Shown piece after piece: positions 16,203 through 26,163 of a stretch of 64,000 bases of DNA. The notes under the pieces were generated by a model. The model did no database searches, had not been told where the DNA came from, and saw nothing but the letters and a program-made list of their open reading frames with translations. The translations under genes and the position numbers were made by a program. The first letter of the stretch is position 1; each line of letters begins with the position of its first letter. This DNA is from Collinsella sp. (GTDB taxonomy: Bacteria; Actinomycetota; Coriobacteriia; Coriobacteriales; Coriobacteriaceae). The stretch is from assembly GCA_019414445.1 (NCBI GenBank), contig DXMA01000005.1, positions 8,213-72,212 of the forward strand, read 5' to 3'.

Positions 16203-16662
16203 ATGAACCGTGCCCGTGCCGTCCTTCCACGACGTCGCCGGGCTCGACGAGCAGCCGCTCGCCGAGCCGCTCGAGTTATCCGACGGGCGCCGCTGCCGCC
16301 TGGACATCCCGCAGCCCGGGCTGCTCGAGGACGACTGTGCCGCGTTGCTGCCGCTGCCCACCGGTACAACGCCGGGCCCGCGCTCGCCGGCCGCGAGGTC
16401 GCCGTGGGACTGGGTGCCTTCGGCGTCACGCCGGTCGACCCCTCGACCGACGAGGTCGTGGCGACCTGCCCCCCGCGAGCGGGGCGACGCCCCGATGGAC
16501 AGCGCCGACCCGACGCTGCAGCTCAGACTGCTGTGCATGCGCCCAGGCGGGCGCGGTTGCTCAGGCAGGCAAGGGTCCCCGTGCGCAAGTCGGCCTAGGG
16601 GTTCGACTGGTCGCACGTGCGGTTCCCCGAGGGCTGGGGCCGCGACGACATGCACGTTCCTC
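16203..16662 (+). pseudogene. Degraded GC-rich coding remnant, unidentified
   Basis: Coding-like but frame-broken sequence. One frame reads HDVAGLDEQPLAEPLELSDG and onward to about 16362, then the signal jumps to another frame (ALAGREVAVGLGAFGVTPVD) to about 16475, and again later. No intact open frame joins these pieces and I do not recognise the parent protein. The extreme GC bias differs from both neighbours. Confidence 0.4.
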
Positions 16663-16911
16663 TCGGACATCGCGATGAACATCGCGAGCATGGACTACTA
16701 GTTCTACTGCTTCGCTGGCTGCAGGAACCTCGTTACGATCTACGTGGACTCCACCTGAGCGCTGCCGAGCGGTGCGAGTGGCCTGTACACGTTCTACAAC
16801 TGCACCCTGATCGTGGGCGGCTGCGGCACGGTGTACAGCAGCTCAAACACGAGCTATGCGTACATGAGGATTGACTCGGCAAGCGTGGCTGGTTATTTGA
16901 CAGTGGCCTAG
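16663..16911 (+). pseudogene. BspA/leucine-rich-repeat surface protein, C-terminal remnant
   Basis: One frame reads FYCFAGCRNLVTIYVDST, then ALPSGASGLYTFYNCTLIVGG and SSSNTSYAYMRIDSASVAGYLTVA, a pattern of the BspA/DUF285 repeats of gut surface proteins. Two in-frame nonsense codons interrupt it: TAG at 16699 and TGA at 16756, the latter where the repeat normally has Trp (TGG). No start or signal peptide remains. The 3' end meets the stop codon of the convergent zinc-ribbon gene at 16908. Confidence 0.65.
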
Positions 16912-17138
16912 TGTTTAAGAATTGTACCCACGGCTTTCTTCGCCACTGGCACAGCCTTGTCTTTAACGATTGGGCCTATCGTGTCTTTCGCCATTACCAG
17001 TGCGCCGACGCCTAATGCTGCCATACCGACGCCTGCCAGCTTGGCCTTTTCGGCGGCTACGCCCTTGTGGTATTCGCAAATGGGCAGCTTAGAGCCTTCT
17101 GGCAGTTCCTTCTTGCAGACGATGCATCTAGCAGCCAT
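16908..17138 (-). CDS. Small zinc-ribbon membrane-associated protein
   Basis: A 76-residue protein of unknown function. An N-terminal CIVCKKELPEGSKLPICEYH pattern offers cysteines and a histidine for a zinc ribbon, followed by a hydrophobic segment (LAGVGMAALGVGALVMA, about residues 35-51) and a lysine-rich C-terminus. It starts two bases after the stop of the larger zinc-ribbon gene, so the two are likely co-translated. Small size and one hydrophobic segment suggest it is membrane-associated. Confidence 0.65.
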   Translation of the reverse strand: MAARCIVCKKELPEGSKLPICEYHKGVAAEKAKLAGVGMAALGVGALVMAKDTIGPIVKDKAVPVAKKAVGTILKH

Positions 17139-17140
17139 AT

Positions 17141-18319
17141 CTACCCCTGCCCTTCTTCTGCCTGATTTTCAGGGGCATCTTCTCCAACCACCAGATGCAC
17201 CTCATCAGGTTCTTGCGCCACTTTCCGCAGGGATTCGAGAACGCCGCCCTCAATCAAGCCGGCGCGCTCCTCGCGGCCCCCAATCTGCAGTCCAACAACG
17301 GAACCCGATAACTGAACAAAGCCTCTCACTATGTCGCCTCTGTTGCCCTTGCTGTATGAGTTGAGCAAGCGCAGGGTGTCCTTCTGCTCGAGTTTGTTTT
17401 CCAGGATGAATTGCTTGAACTGTTCGAGCGCGGCATCTGCAGCTGCTGGCTCCTCAAGGACGCGATAAGCTGCATACTCTGTCTTGGCCATAAGAGCAAT
17501 CACCGTGAGGTCGACCATGGCAGTGTTTGCTGCCTTGCCCCAGTCCCTGGCCTTGCCCTGCTTGCCCATCGCCAGAGAGAGTTCTGCCTGGAAGTTGCCC
17601 TGCAGGGTGCAGCGCGCCTGCGTGGCCGATGACGCGATGTCCATTATCTTGATCTCACGCAGCCGCGAATCTTCGATGAGCATGGCCTGCTGCAGTTGTT
17701 GCCAGGCGCTCTCGGCCAATGCGATACGGTCTGCCTGGTTCTCGATGCGCAGCGCCTCAACGTTGGCGGCGACGGCCTCGATGGCATCCATGACGTTCGC
17801 CATCATCACTTGCATCTGCACATCCACGATTGACTGCGTCATATCTTGCGGAAACTGTTCGGCCTTAATCCTTGCCTTCTCGTATATCTGGCCCGTCTTC
17901 ACGCTCCTGAGTTGTGGCAGCAGGTCACCGGTCTTCTTCTCGACCGAAAAAACCAGCTCCCCACTCTTCATAAGCTCTTCAGCTGCCGCACTAAAATCAG
18001 CGACATACTTCGTGTCTCCTCGATTGGCGAGCTTCTTGATGATGTCATAGATGGCTGGCGCGAACTTAGCCATGGTGTCGGCGTCCGAGAGGAATTTCAC
18101 GAGCGATTCGTTCGTTTGAGCGGGTATCAGATTCATGCCATTGTCGAACACCGTCGCCTCCAGCACCGTTACCCTAGGAGGAAGCTTTGCTGGAGACAAA
18201 GAGCTAATCGGTACGATTGCCGCCTCATCGCTTTGTGTCGCCGTAAAGCCACAATGCGGGCAGGTTGATGCGCTCGAGGATATCTTCGCGTGGCACTCTG
18301 GGCAGAAGATTAACGACAC
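17141..18319 (-). CDS. Zinc-ribbon protein with long helical body, unknown function
   Basis: The 392-residue protein begins with a double CxxC zinc ribbon (FCPECHAKISSSASTCPHCGF, residues 5-25). A predominantly helical, glutamine/alanine-rich body follows (for example IVDVQMQVMMANVMDAIEAVAANVEAL), and the tail is acidic. No catalytic motif is seen. The GTG start at 18319 is backed by GGGAGG eight bases upstream. The gene precedes the small zinc-ribbon gene and follows the TOPRIM-like gene after a 138-base gap on the same strand. This places it beside a likely defence pair, but a shared role is not shown. Confidence 0.65.
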   Translation of the reverse strand: MSLIFCPECHAKISSSASTCPHCGFTATQSDEAAIVPISSLSPAKLPPRVTVLEATVFDNGMNLIPAQTNESLVKFLSDADTMAKFAPAIYDIIKKLANRGDTKYVADFSAAAEELMKSGELVFSVEKKTGDLLPQLRSVKTGQIYEKARIKAEQFPQDMTQSIVDVQMQVMMANVMDAIEAVAANVEALRIENQADRIALAESAWQQLQQAMLIEDSRLREIKIMDIASSATQARCTLQGNFQAELSLAMGKQGKARDWGKAANTAMVDLTVIALMAKTEYAAYRVLEEPAAADAALEQFKQFILENKLEQKDTLRLLNSYSKGNRGDIVRGFVQLSGSVVGLQIGGREERAGLIEGGVLESLRKVAQEPDEVHLVVGEDAPENQAEEGQG

Positions 18320-18457
18320 AAGGTCATCCTCCCTAAGGTTAAATAATCAAAACCCGTGAGCAATCATGACGCCACAGGCCCATTTACGGGAAATGGAATC
18401 CTCGGCGCCGCTGCCTCACATGTGTGCAAATCCTACCACCATCATGCGACGCCAAAC

Positions 18458-19150
18458 TTATTCATCGTTCGCCGTCGGAAAGCATAGGCCAAGATTCGTG
18501 TGCCTATCTATGGAATTAAGACCCTGTCTGATGTATTCCCACGTTTCCTTACGATCACCCGCCACCGAGAAATCTGAGTCATTGATGAATGAGATGAATG
18601 CCTCGATATCGTTCCGGTACTTGTGGGCAAACGCTAACGAATCCTTACGCTTATCTGAGTCATGGCTATTGAGCTTGTTGTACAAGACGTGGTCTAGATT
18701 GCACGACATGTAGATTGCAAGGTACGGTATGCCGCCTATGGCAGGCTCTAACGCTAGCCTGTCCATGTTCGCGCTCTTTCGTCTATTCCGATCGATTATT
18801 TGCTGCCGGTTGGCTGCGATGATCTGCCCTGGATTGTAAACGGTCTTCGGAACCGTAGCCAGCTCTGTCACCGCATTGTCTGAAACGTAGGCGCCGTCGG
18901 TGTCCATGAGGTGCACGACCTGTAGCATGTCTGCTTTGCGAAGACGGTACGTGCTCATGTGGTCCTTGATGAAAGCGTTGACCTTGCGCACGATGTTTTG
19001 AGGTGTGGCGCCATTTTCCGCGGTTACATCGCCGTGGACCACATAGACGTAGACCTCATCTTGGTCGAAGACCTTTGATAAGATCACGGATAATGCGGAC
19101 TGATCGGATGGACCCTCGACGATGAAGAGGACGACCTTCTTACTCTCCAC
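18458..19150 (-). CDS. TOPRIM-like protein paired with OLD-like ATPase
   Basis: The protein is about 230 residues. LFIVEGPSDQSALSVIL near the N-terminus supplies the glutamate of a TOPRIM-type fold, and VVHLMDTDGAYV near residue 88 supplies the DxD motif, so a metal-dependent nuclease is plausible. The rest has no recognised motif. GTG 19150 is preferred (GAGGCGGG upstream); longer readings start with TTG at 19168. Either way it overlaps the end of the ATPase gene, showing coupling. ATPase plus separate TOPRIM pairs occur in anti-phage systems such as PARIS and relatives of OLD/Gabija; the size here does not let me choose one. Confidence 0.65.
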   Translation of the reverse strand: MESKKVVLFIVEGPSDQSALSVILSKVFDQDEVYVYVVHGDVTAENGATPQNIVRKVNAFIKDHMSTYRLRKADMLQVVHLMDTDGAYVSDNAVTELATVPKTVYNPGQIIAANRQQIIDRNRRKSANMDRLALEPAIGGIPYLAIYMSCNLDHVLYNKLNSHDSDKRKDSLAFAHKYRNDIEAFISFINDSDFSVAGDRKETWEYIRQGLNSIDRHTNLGLCFPTANDE

Positions 19151-20573
19151 TAGTAACACCCGCCTCAATGAACGCGAGTTCGATCTCGCCGTTGTGTGTC
19201 GGCTCGTAGAGTTGCTCCTTTTGTCCGCCGAGAACGATATCCCTGTAGTAGAAGTCCCTTAGGTTGTTGGAGGACTTTACGTTGGCCATCCTGGCATACC
19301 TCTTTGCCGGGTTAGTGGTGGTGAAGGCAATGAAGCCACGATCGATGGTTTCAAGTGGCCTCAGGTTGTGGCAGGTGAATATGAGCTGGCCCTGACCGTG
19401 TTCGGACACGATGCTGAGCAACTCGCCCAAAAGGTACTCAAACACGCCAGAATCAATCTCATCGATCACAACCGTCACAGAGGGATCGTTGAACATGAGT
19501 ATGAGGAGGTGGAGGAAGGACACGATGCGCTTGATGCCCTCAGACTCGCAGCTGAGGGGGATGGTCTTGCCGTTGCGCACAGAGACGAGCTGGACATTAA
19601 CCCCAGTATCACCGCTCTTCATAACCTCCGCGCCAAGCTTAAGAAGTGAGACCTCAAGACCTGGAATGAGTTCGCGAAGGACGATGTTCATGTTCTCTAT
19701 GGCAGTGTTCACTGGCTCATAAATACGCTCGGGTATTGTCTGTGCGCCACTCATAGGCAGTATGGCTCCACCGCCCGTTATCTTCTTTCCCCCAACAACA
19801 CGGAATGGAAAGGGCAGCGCATCGAGAGCAAGCATTCCTACATCACGAGTATTCAGCACGAACATTTGAACTGCCGCAAACCTCTCCAGGGCGTTCAGTG
19901 CGTTCATAGCATCTTTGACCGTCTGAGAGGGGGCTCCCTCATCCTTATTCTTTTCACGGATGGTCTGTTTTAGCTTTTTTGAAAAGATGAATGAGCGAGA
20001 CTCACGATACGCCAGCCTCTTCTCGACCGTCAGCTCGACGCCCTCTTCTGAGTCTTTACCTATGAGCTGTTTGTATTTGGCAGCGGGACCAAAAGCACCG
20101 TTGCCAGACGTGTCAATCAGTGTTGTCATACGGGACTTCTTGCCAGGCGTGTCATTAGCCACGGCAAGCCGCTCGTCAAACACTAGAAGCACGAATATCT
20201 CGCCTTCTTCAGGTTGGTCTTCGGTTTCGCTTAGCTCCGCAACATCGCTTTTCACTTTAAATGAATAGACCACGCGATAGGCATTGCTGCCGTCAGGCTG
20301 GCGGACGCTCAGCTCGCATTCCACGATACCAAAATCCGCGTCAACACTTACCAGTTGCGCGAAACGCCTATCGAGCCTGCGCCCCATCATGCACTGTTGA
20401 GCCATCTGAAGGGCGTCGACAAGCGTAGACTTGCCAGAGCCGTTCTGCCCGTACATTCCGAGCACGCTGGCCCCTTCCGGACGACGGGAGTTGGAGAAAG
20501 ACACCTCCCCATGCCCAACGTTCTTGAGGTTATCTATTGAAATCCGTTCGAAGCGGATAATTGGAGCAGCCAT
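19140..20573 (-). CDS. OLD-like / AAA_15-type ATPase
   Basis: The 477-residue ABC/SMC-like ATPase has Walker A in MYGQNGSGKSTLVDAL near residue 43. A long middle insertion follows, then a signature-like SCESEGIKRIVSFLHLL, Walker B VTVVIDEIDSGVFEYL and the H-loop-type FTCHNLRPLE. This is the arrangement of AAA_15/AAA_21 ATPases used in OLD-like defence proteins, without a fused nuclease. ATG 20573 follows AAAGGAGAACTC. The downstream gene encodes the TOPRIM-like partner, overlapping by about 11 bases. Base composition is AT-richer than the suf region, consistent with acquisition. Confidence 0.75.
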   Translation of the reverse strand: MAAPIIRFERISIDNLKNVGHGEVSFSNSRRPEGASVLGMYGQNGSGKSTLVDALQMAQQCMMGRRLDRRFAQLVSVDADFGIVECELSVRQPDGSNAYRVVYSFKVKSDVAELSETEDQPEEGEIFVLLVFDERLAVANDTPGKKSRMTTLIDTSGNGAFGPAAKYKQLIGKDSEEGVELTVEKRLAYRESRSFIFSKKLKQTIREKNKDEGAPSQTVKDAMNALNALERFAAVQMFVLNTRDVGMLALDALPFPFRVVGGKKITGGGAILPMSGAQTIPERIYEPVNTAIENMNIVLRELIPGLEVSLLKLGAEVMKSGDTGVNVQLVSVRNGKTIPLSCESEGIKRIVSFLHLLILMFNDPSVTVVIDEIDSGVFEYLLGELLSIVSEHGQGQLIFTCHNLRPLETIDRGFIAFTTTNPAKRYARMANVKSSNNLRDFYYRDIVLGGQKEQLYEPTHNGEIELAFIEAGVTSGE

Positions 20574-20797
20574 GAGTTCTCCTTTCTGTGCCATATAAAC
20601 AGTCTAGGGAAAACTCAATTCAAACACAAGATTCGAAATATATAATATCGTTTATCAATTTGATAGCCTCTTCTTCGGTAGACGAGCAACTGAGTAAAGC
20701 CTACTTATCTAGACGAGCTCTACAAACCGATAAACGCAGGCCCTAAGACAATCGTAGAGGGCTAATTATAGAAACACTGCGAGCTCGATATTGAGGG
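20574..20797. other. AT-rich intergenic region before an IS remnant
   Basis: No coding signal is seen. The AT-rich bases just above 20573 probably hold the minus-strand promoter of the ATPase/TOPRIM pair, though no clear -35/-10 pair was picked out. Confidence 0.4.
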
Positions 20798-21123
20798 ATG
20801 CGAGAGGGCCTCCAGCATTCGCGCTGGAGGCTGCGAGCGCAACCACGTCGAGATAAGGAAGCTGCTGCCCAAGGCGCCGGCCTCAGGTTCGACCGGCTCT
20901 CCCCGGCCGACCCGGCGTTCCCGATGCCGCACGTGAACTCCGAGCCCCGCGGCGCGCTCGGCTTCGCGACGCCCGCCCGCGCCTTCAGGGCGATGCTCGG
21001 TGACGACGCGGCGGCGCTGCCGGGCGCCTACGGCGTGGAGGACGTGCCGCTCGGCGAGCTCGATCTGACGCCGGGGCTGATAGGGTGGGCGCGCGCGGAG
21101 AGGGGCGATGCCCCGCTGTCCTA
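20798..21123 (+). pseudogene. IS30-type transposase, C-terminal remnant
   Basis: The translation includes NHVEIRKLLPK in one frame and continues in another as GAGLRFDRLSPADPAFPM, then HVNSEPRGALGFATPARAFRAML, resembling the 'N.RPR..LG..TP...F' end of IS30 transposases. A frameshift lies near 20878. The N-terminal helix-turn-helix and DDE core are absent. The high GC content contrasts with the AT-rich DNA on both sides. Confidence 0.6.
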
Positions 21124-21481
21124 GCCTAAGGGGAAACTGAATAGACAGACCGGCCGTCCGGCTGAGTCTGGGAAGAGGTGCCGGGCGGAGGGCGGGGACG
21201 GCCGCCGGACCCATCGAAACACATCTCCACTTTTCCTTCAACTGGGAAAATGCCGCCCCCCGGGGCCCGGGAGGGGCCTCGGGGGCGTTCGGCTTACTGC
21301 GGGAACGGCCTATCCGTTCAATGTGTTCGGCTGAGATCGGAAATCAACCGGCTCGATACGTGTTTTACCGCATTGCTGTAGCGCTCTGGGCCCGCATGCG
21401 AATTGGGTCGCGGCTGCCGGCCAAGTTGCTCTCCGCGATGTCACTGAATTGTGGGAGAATTGGTCAACAATAGCTGGGGGG

Positions 21482-22444
21482 ATGGCGGTGCGTATAGCGT
21501 CACCATATAAAAATATTCTTGTGACGGGTGGTTGCGGTTTTTGCGGATCCGCCTTCGTCTGTTTTGTCGTGGACAGCGCTCCCGATGTGCACGTTACCGT
21601 TTTGGATAAGCTTGCTTACGCTGCAGACCTCGATAGCATCGCCGGGTTGTCTAAAGATGGGGTTGAGCTTGTCGTGGGGGACGTTTGCGATTCGAATCTT
21701 CTCGAGCGATTGGTTCCGGGCCATGATGCCATCGTTCACTATGCTGCCGAGTCTCATAACGACAATTCAATTGCCGACCCCGCGCCGTTTATTGCGACGA
21801 ACATTGAGGGCACGTATACGCTCCTTCAGGCGGCCCGTGCATTCAATGTTCGCTTTCATCACATCTCGACCGATGAAGTGTTTGGTGATCTGGCGCTTGA
21901 CGACCCTCGTAAGTTTACCGAGGAATCGCCGTATCGGCCTAGCAGTCCGTACTCCAGCTCTAAGGCCGCATCTGATATGTTGGTAAGGGCCTGGTCACGC
22001 ACGTATGGCCTTAAAGCGACAATCTCAAATTGCTGCAATAACTACGGCCCACACCAGCATTCTGAGAAGTTCATCCCGCATTCGATTGCATGCATTCAGC
22101 GCGGCGAGCGTCCTAAGTTGTACGGCGATGGCTTGAATGTACGCGACTGGATTCACGTGGAGGATCATGCTCGCGCCGTTTGGTCCATTTTGACTAAAGG
22201 AGCGGTGGGGGAGACGTATCTTATCGGTGCTAATTGAGAGCATAGCAACCTCGAGGTTCTTAGGACCATTCTTAAGGCAATGGGGCAGAGTGAGGATTAC
22301 GTTGACTGGGTGAGGGATCGCCCGGGGCACGATCGGCGTTACGCAATAGATGCGAGCAAGCTTTGGCGCGAGTTTGGCTGGACTCCTATTCATAATGACT
22401 TTACAGCAGAGGTTTCACGGCTATGTTGCGAAACGCCTCTTTAA
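21482..22444 (+). pseudogene. rfbB: dTDP-glucose 4,6-dehydratase (RfbB), interrupted and truncated
   Basis: This short-chain dehydrogenase would make dTDP-4-keto-6-deoxyglucose for rhamnose. TGGCGFCGSAFV binds NAD; STDEVFGD and YSSSKAASDMLV carry the catalytic residues. The reading frame is open to an in-frame TGA at 22235, right after ETYLIGAN where the intact homologue at 40247 continues with GERSN. Past the stop the same frame encodes NLEVLRTILKAMG and RPGHDRRYAIDASKL, then diverges after HNDFTAEV and ends early at 22442, lacking the last 25-30 residues. So both a nonsense codon and a 3' truncation are present. Its AT-rich codon use differs from the GC-rich intact copy, suggesting separate origins. 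Confidence 0.85.
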
Positions 22445-22549
22445 TTTGGTTGACCTTTCGGGGCCTAGCCCTTGCTATTCACGAATCCTTTGACGACGAA
22501 GAAGGCTTCTTGCCATAAAGTGTAATTAACTTTGCGAGAGGGGACGGCT

Positions 22550-25500
22550 ATGGGCAATTGGAAAGCCTTATTTGTTTCGGTGTTTAGCACGCTACTGTTG
22601 GGATGCTGCCTTGTTCCTGCGTTTGCAGAAGATGCTGCAATTACTAATCAAAATGGAAGCTCTGCTATAGCTATGGAGCAGTTGAACGTTCCTGACGATG
22701 CTTCTGGCGTTCATTCGGCCTTGGATGACGTATCTGATTCCGAGGCATCGGATACGACCGATGTTGTGACACCAGAAATGCCCGGGTCCGTTTACGACCT
22801 CGCCTCTGAGCATGCCGATGATCTTGTGGATGGACTTTATACCTTTGGGTCTTCGGTTGACAGCAAGTTTATGCTGGATGTTCCTGGTGGAACGGCAGGT
22901 GCCGGTAAGAAGTTGCAACTGTACGGAGCCAACAATACGAATGCCCAGATCTGGCATGTGTCTCACGATCAGAATGGCTTCGTTGTTATCTCTTCTGTCA
23001 AGGGCTGCACGCTGGATGTTTCGGGCGGAAGAGCCAGTAACAGAAATCCTATTCAGCTTTGGTCCGATAACGGGACCCTTGCGCAACGCTGGATTGCAAT
23101 CAAGGAAACCGACGGCAGCTATACATTGATTTCGGCGCTCAACCAGTCGTTTGCCATTGATGTTTCGGGCGGAGTTGCCGCTAATGGCTCTGCCGTGCAG
23201 TTGTATGAGACAAACGGTACGGCGGCTCAGCGATGGGTGCTAACCCCCGCCAAAACTGAGCGGCAGCAACTCGATGATCGAGCGGCGGCGCACCTTGCCG
23301 ACCTTCCCGATGGAACATACGCTATGTTAGCCTCGAGCGATTCGTTTGCGCTAATTGCAGGCGGCGGATCACTGTCCTTCGATAGGTTCGGGTATTCCGG
23401 TGTTCAAACGTTCGATGTTTCGACAACGGAGAACGGGTATCGCACCATTGCGATTCATGGTGCTGGGGCGGTTCTAGATGCGGCGGGCGGCAATGACGCC
23501 AACGGCACGAAGCTGCAGACCTATGCCGCCAATGGAACCAAGGCTCAAAAGTGGATCATTGAGAAAGATGGCGAGCACTTTCGTATTGTGTCGGCTCTGA
23601 ACGGGCAAAAGGTCGCAGACGTCCCCGGTGGCTCTATTGCATCTGGTGCCGGGCTTCAGCTGTATAGTGCAAATGGAACGGCTGCCCAATCCTTCTACTT
23701 TGTGGATCCGACGGTCGTGCGTTCTGAGCTCGATAAGCTCGCTTCCGTTAACCGAGAAGTCGTCAAAGACGGGGAATATGCAATTACTGCCGGTCCAGAT
23801 TTGTCTCGTATGGTTCTCGATGTTGCTGGTGGTTCAACTTCTAGCGGCGCAAACGTGCAGATCTTTCAATCGAATACGACTGCCGCTCAGCGTTGGCGTG
23901 TTTCTCATGACGATGATGGCTACCTCACGATAACGAATGTAAAGTCCGGCAAGGTACTTGATGCTTCCGCGGGTTCAACTTCTTTGGGAACGAACGTCCA
24001 ACAATACGCGGCTTGTGGCGATGCGAACTATGCACAAAAGTGGATTGCGGTACCGAATAACGATGGAAGCGTTCGACTTCTTTCTGCTGTCTGGCAACAG
24101 CGCACGCTTGACGTTGCCGGTGGCTCTCTGAACTCTCAGACAAACGTGCAGTTGTATGCTTCGAATGGAACTGCCGCGCAGCGCTTCACTTTTATTGCCG
24201 CAAGCCCTGCGTCAGTTGACCCATGCGATGACATTTTGAAAGACAAGGGTTGGTGCGTTATTTCGCCCTCCTCAAATGGCTCTGTTGCCTTTGACGTTGC
24301 TGGTGGCTCATTAAAGAACGGGGGCAACGTTCAGGCATATTCCTGCAACGGCACGCTGTCCCAGCTATTTAAGGCTGAGTACCGAGACGGTTATTATGTT
24401 CTTCGTAATGCTGGCTCCGGTAAGGTGCTCGATGTCGCAGCGGGCGACGTTGTCCCCGGAACGAATGTCCAACAGTGGGATGAAAGCCCCAACGACAATC
24501 AGCTCTTTAGCGTCGTTGTCAATAAAGACGGAAGCTATTCGTTCATAAATAAGGCTACGGGGCTCATGCTCGCGGTGTCCGGTTCAAATTTGGTTGCTGC
24601 TATTGTGGGAGATTCCGTCCAGACATCGTTTGTTTTTGCCGAGCAAGAAGACTTGCTGAGCGAAGGCCTTTATGAGATCTATCCGTCTGCAAATTCCTCC
24701 TATGTGCTTGATGTCGCGAGCGCATCTGCTGACTCCGGAGCCAACGTTCAGCTCTATTCCAACAATGGTTCCTTCGCCCAAAAATGGCTGCTTAAAAAGG
24801 TGGATGGAGCGAAGAATACCTATACGTTTGAATCTGTTTGCTCAACTAATAGACTTGCTGTTTCCGGTACCAATGTTTGCACGATGGCACCGGCAGATGT
24901 GAAGGCGCAGCAATGGGTGGCGCGAATCGATAGCAATGGTATTGAGTTTGTCTCTGCGGATGACCAAGATCTCTCGCTTGATGTGAAGGGCGGTAATTTT
25001 GCATCGACTTCCAATGTTCAAGTCCACTCCTCCAATGGTTCCGCTGCGCAGAGATTCCGCTTGCGCGCTACTTCCGCAACCATCGACAATGGTACGTATT
25101 TCATTCGAATGGCTTCTCACGCGGGTTCGGTCTTAGATGTTTCCGGTGGATCGTCTGCTGACGGTGCGAATGTGCAGATTTGGCAAAATAACGATACGGG
25201 TGCTCAAAAATGGAATATCTCACGCAACGTTGATGGCTCTTATACAATCGTCAACGCCGCCAGTGGCAAAGCTCTTGATGTAAAAGATGCCGCTGCCTCC
25301 TCTGGGACAAATATCCAACAATGGTCCAGAAACGGCAGTGCTACCCAGTGTTGGTATATTGAGTACGTATCCGGTGGCTTTAGATTGTCTTCCGCCCTTA
25401 ACGCGGCATTTGTTATTGATGTCTCTGGAGGAAATGCGGCAAACGGTACGAATGTTGCGCTATATGCGAGCAATGATTCAAAGGCGCAGCGGTTTACGTT

Positions 25501-25948
25501 CAAGGCAACTACGTATGTTCAGCCCTTGCCTGCGGATCAACAGGCAATGTATAACCGTGCGCAGTGGTACAACAGCAACACGGAGTGGTTGATCTTGACT
25601 GACACCGTCGGCTGCCGTACGGGTATTTTTAGGGGCTCTCGAGGCAACTGGAAGTTATGGTCTTTCTGGCAGTGCGCTCCTGGCAAAAATGAGTCGCCGA
25701 CCGTGCTGGGCGAGTATTCCGTCTATGGAAAGGGACTTTCGTTTGGGCATGGATATACCTGCTGGTATTACACGCAGTTCTACGGTGACTATTTGTTCCA
25801 CACGCAGCCTTGCTATACGGGGACGTTTAACGTGATGGACCCCACCATGGGACAACGTGCGTCCGCGGGATGCATCAGGCTTACGACCGACCATGCCAAA
25901 TGGATTTACGACAATATTCCCTATGGAACGAAGGTCGTTAATTACTAA
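22550..25948 (+). CDS. Secreted ricin-repeat protein with C-terminal L,D-transpeptidase (YkuD) domain
   Basis: The 1132-residue protein has a signal peptide (MGNWKALFVSVFSTLLLGCC, cleavage near AFAEDA). About twenty half-repeats follow of the ricin-type beta-trefoil pattern: VLDVxGGSxxxGxNVQLYxxNGTxAQxW, roughly 45-50 residues each, from about residue 95 to 1000. The C-terminal 130 residues are an L,D-transpeptidase: YNSNTEWLILTD, histidine 1084 in FHTQPCY and catalytic cysteine 1108 in RASAGCIRL. Such enzymes cross-link or attach proteins to peptidoglycan. ATG 22550 follows GAGAGGGGA. No sortase motif is present, so the lectin repeats probably hold it at the surface. This is the only uninterrupted member of three neighbouring ricin-repeat genes. 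Confidence 0.88.
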   Translation: MGNWKALFVSVFSTLLLGCCLVPAFAEDAAITNQNGSSAIAMEQLNVPDDASGVHSALDDVSDSEASDTTDVVTPEMPGSVYDLASEHADDLVDGLYTFGSSVDSKFMLDVPGGTAGAGKKLQLYGANNTNAQIWHVSHDQNGFVVISSVKGCTLDVSGGRASNRNPIQLWSDNGTLAQRWIAIKETDGSYTLISALNQSFAIDVSGGVAANGSAVQLYETNGTAAQRWVLTPAKTERQQLDDRAAAHLADLPDGTYAMLASSDSFALIAGGGSLSFDRFGYSGVQTFDVSTTENGYRTIAIHGAGAVLDAAGGNDANGTKLQTYAANGTKAQKWIIEKDGEHFRIVSALNGQKVADVPGGSIASGAGLQLYSANGTAAQSFYFVDPTVVRSELDKLASVNREVVKDGEYAITAGPDLSRMVLDVAGGSTSSGANVQIFQSNTTAAQRWRVSHDDDGYLTITNVKSGKVLDASAGSTSLGTNVQQYAACGDANYAQKWIAVPNNDGSVRLLSAVWQQRTLDVAGGSLNSQTNVQLYASNGTAAQRFTFIAASPASVDPCDDILKDKGWCVISPSSNGSVAFDVAGGSLKNGGNVQAYSCNGTLSQLFKAEYRDGYYVLRNAGSGKVLDVAAGDVVPGTNVQQWDESPNDNQLFSVVVNKDGSYSFINKATGLMLAVSGSNLVAAIVGDSVQTSFVFAEQEDLLSEGLYEIYPSANSSYVLDVASASADSGANVQLYSNNGSFAQKWLLKKVDGAKNTYTFESVCSTNRLAVSGTNVCTMAPADVKAQQWVARIDSNGIEFVSADDQDLSLDVKGGNFASTSNVQVHSSNGSAAQRFRLRATSATIDNGTYFIRMASHAGSVLDVSGGSSADGANVQIWQNNDTGAQKWNISRNVDGSYTIVNAASGKALDVKDAAASSGTNIQQWSRNGSATQCWYIEYVSGGFRLSSALNAAFVIDVSGGNAANGTNVALYASNDSKAQRFTFKATTYVQPLPADQQAMYNRAQWYNSNTEWLILTDTVGCRTGIFRGSRGNWKLWSFWQCAPGKNESPTVLGEYSVYGKGLSFGHGYTCWYYTQFYGDYLFHTQPCYTGTFNVMDPTMGQRASAGCIRLTTDHAKWIYDNIPYGTKVVNY

Positions 25949-25970
25949 GCTCAAAGTAATTATTAAGCTC

Positions 25971-26004
25971 AAAGGCGGCTCGCTTACGGCGGCCGCCTTT
26001 TTGC
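25971..26004 (+). terminator. Intrinsic terminator after the L,D-transpeptidase gene
   Basis: AAAGGCGGC (25971-25979) pairs with GCCGCCTTT (25992-26000), continuing into TTTTT then GCG. It lies 23 bases past the stop. Confidence 0.85.
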
Positions 26005-26163
26005 GCAAAGATTTGCATGATGCGCATAACCGCGATTAAATGAATCTTGAGTACGGCAGTTTTGCTATGTGCAACTCGCATGATTTGATGGTCGAGTCAT
26101 GCGAGTTGTTTGTGGCAACAGATGTTGTGTTACTGGAATTGGCGAGGCTGTCTGGGGGATGTC

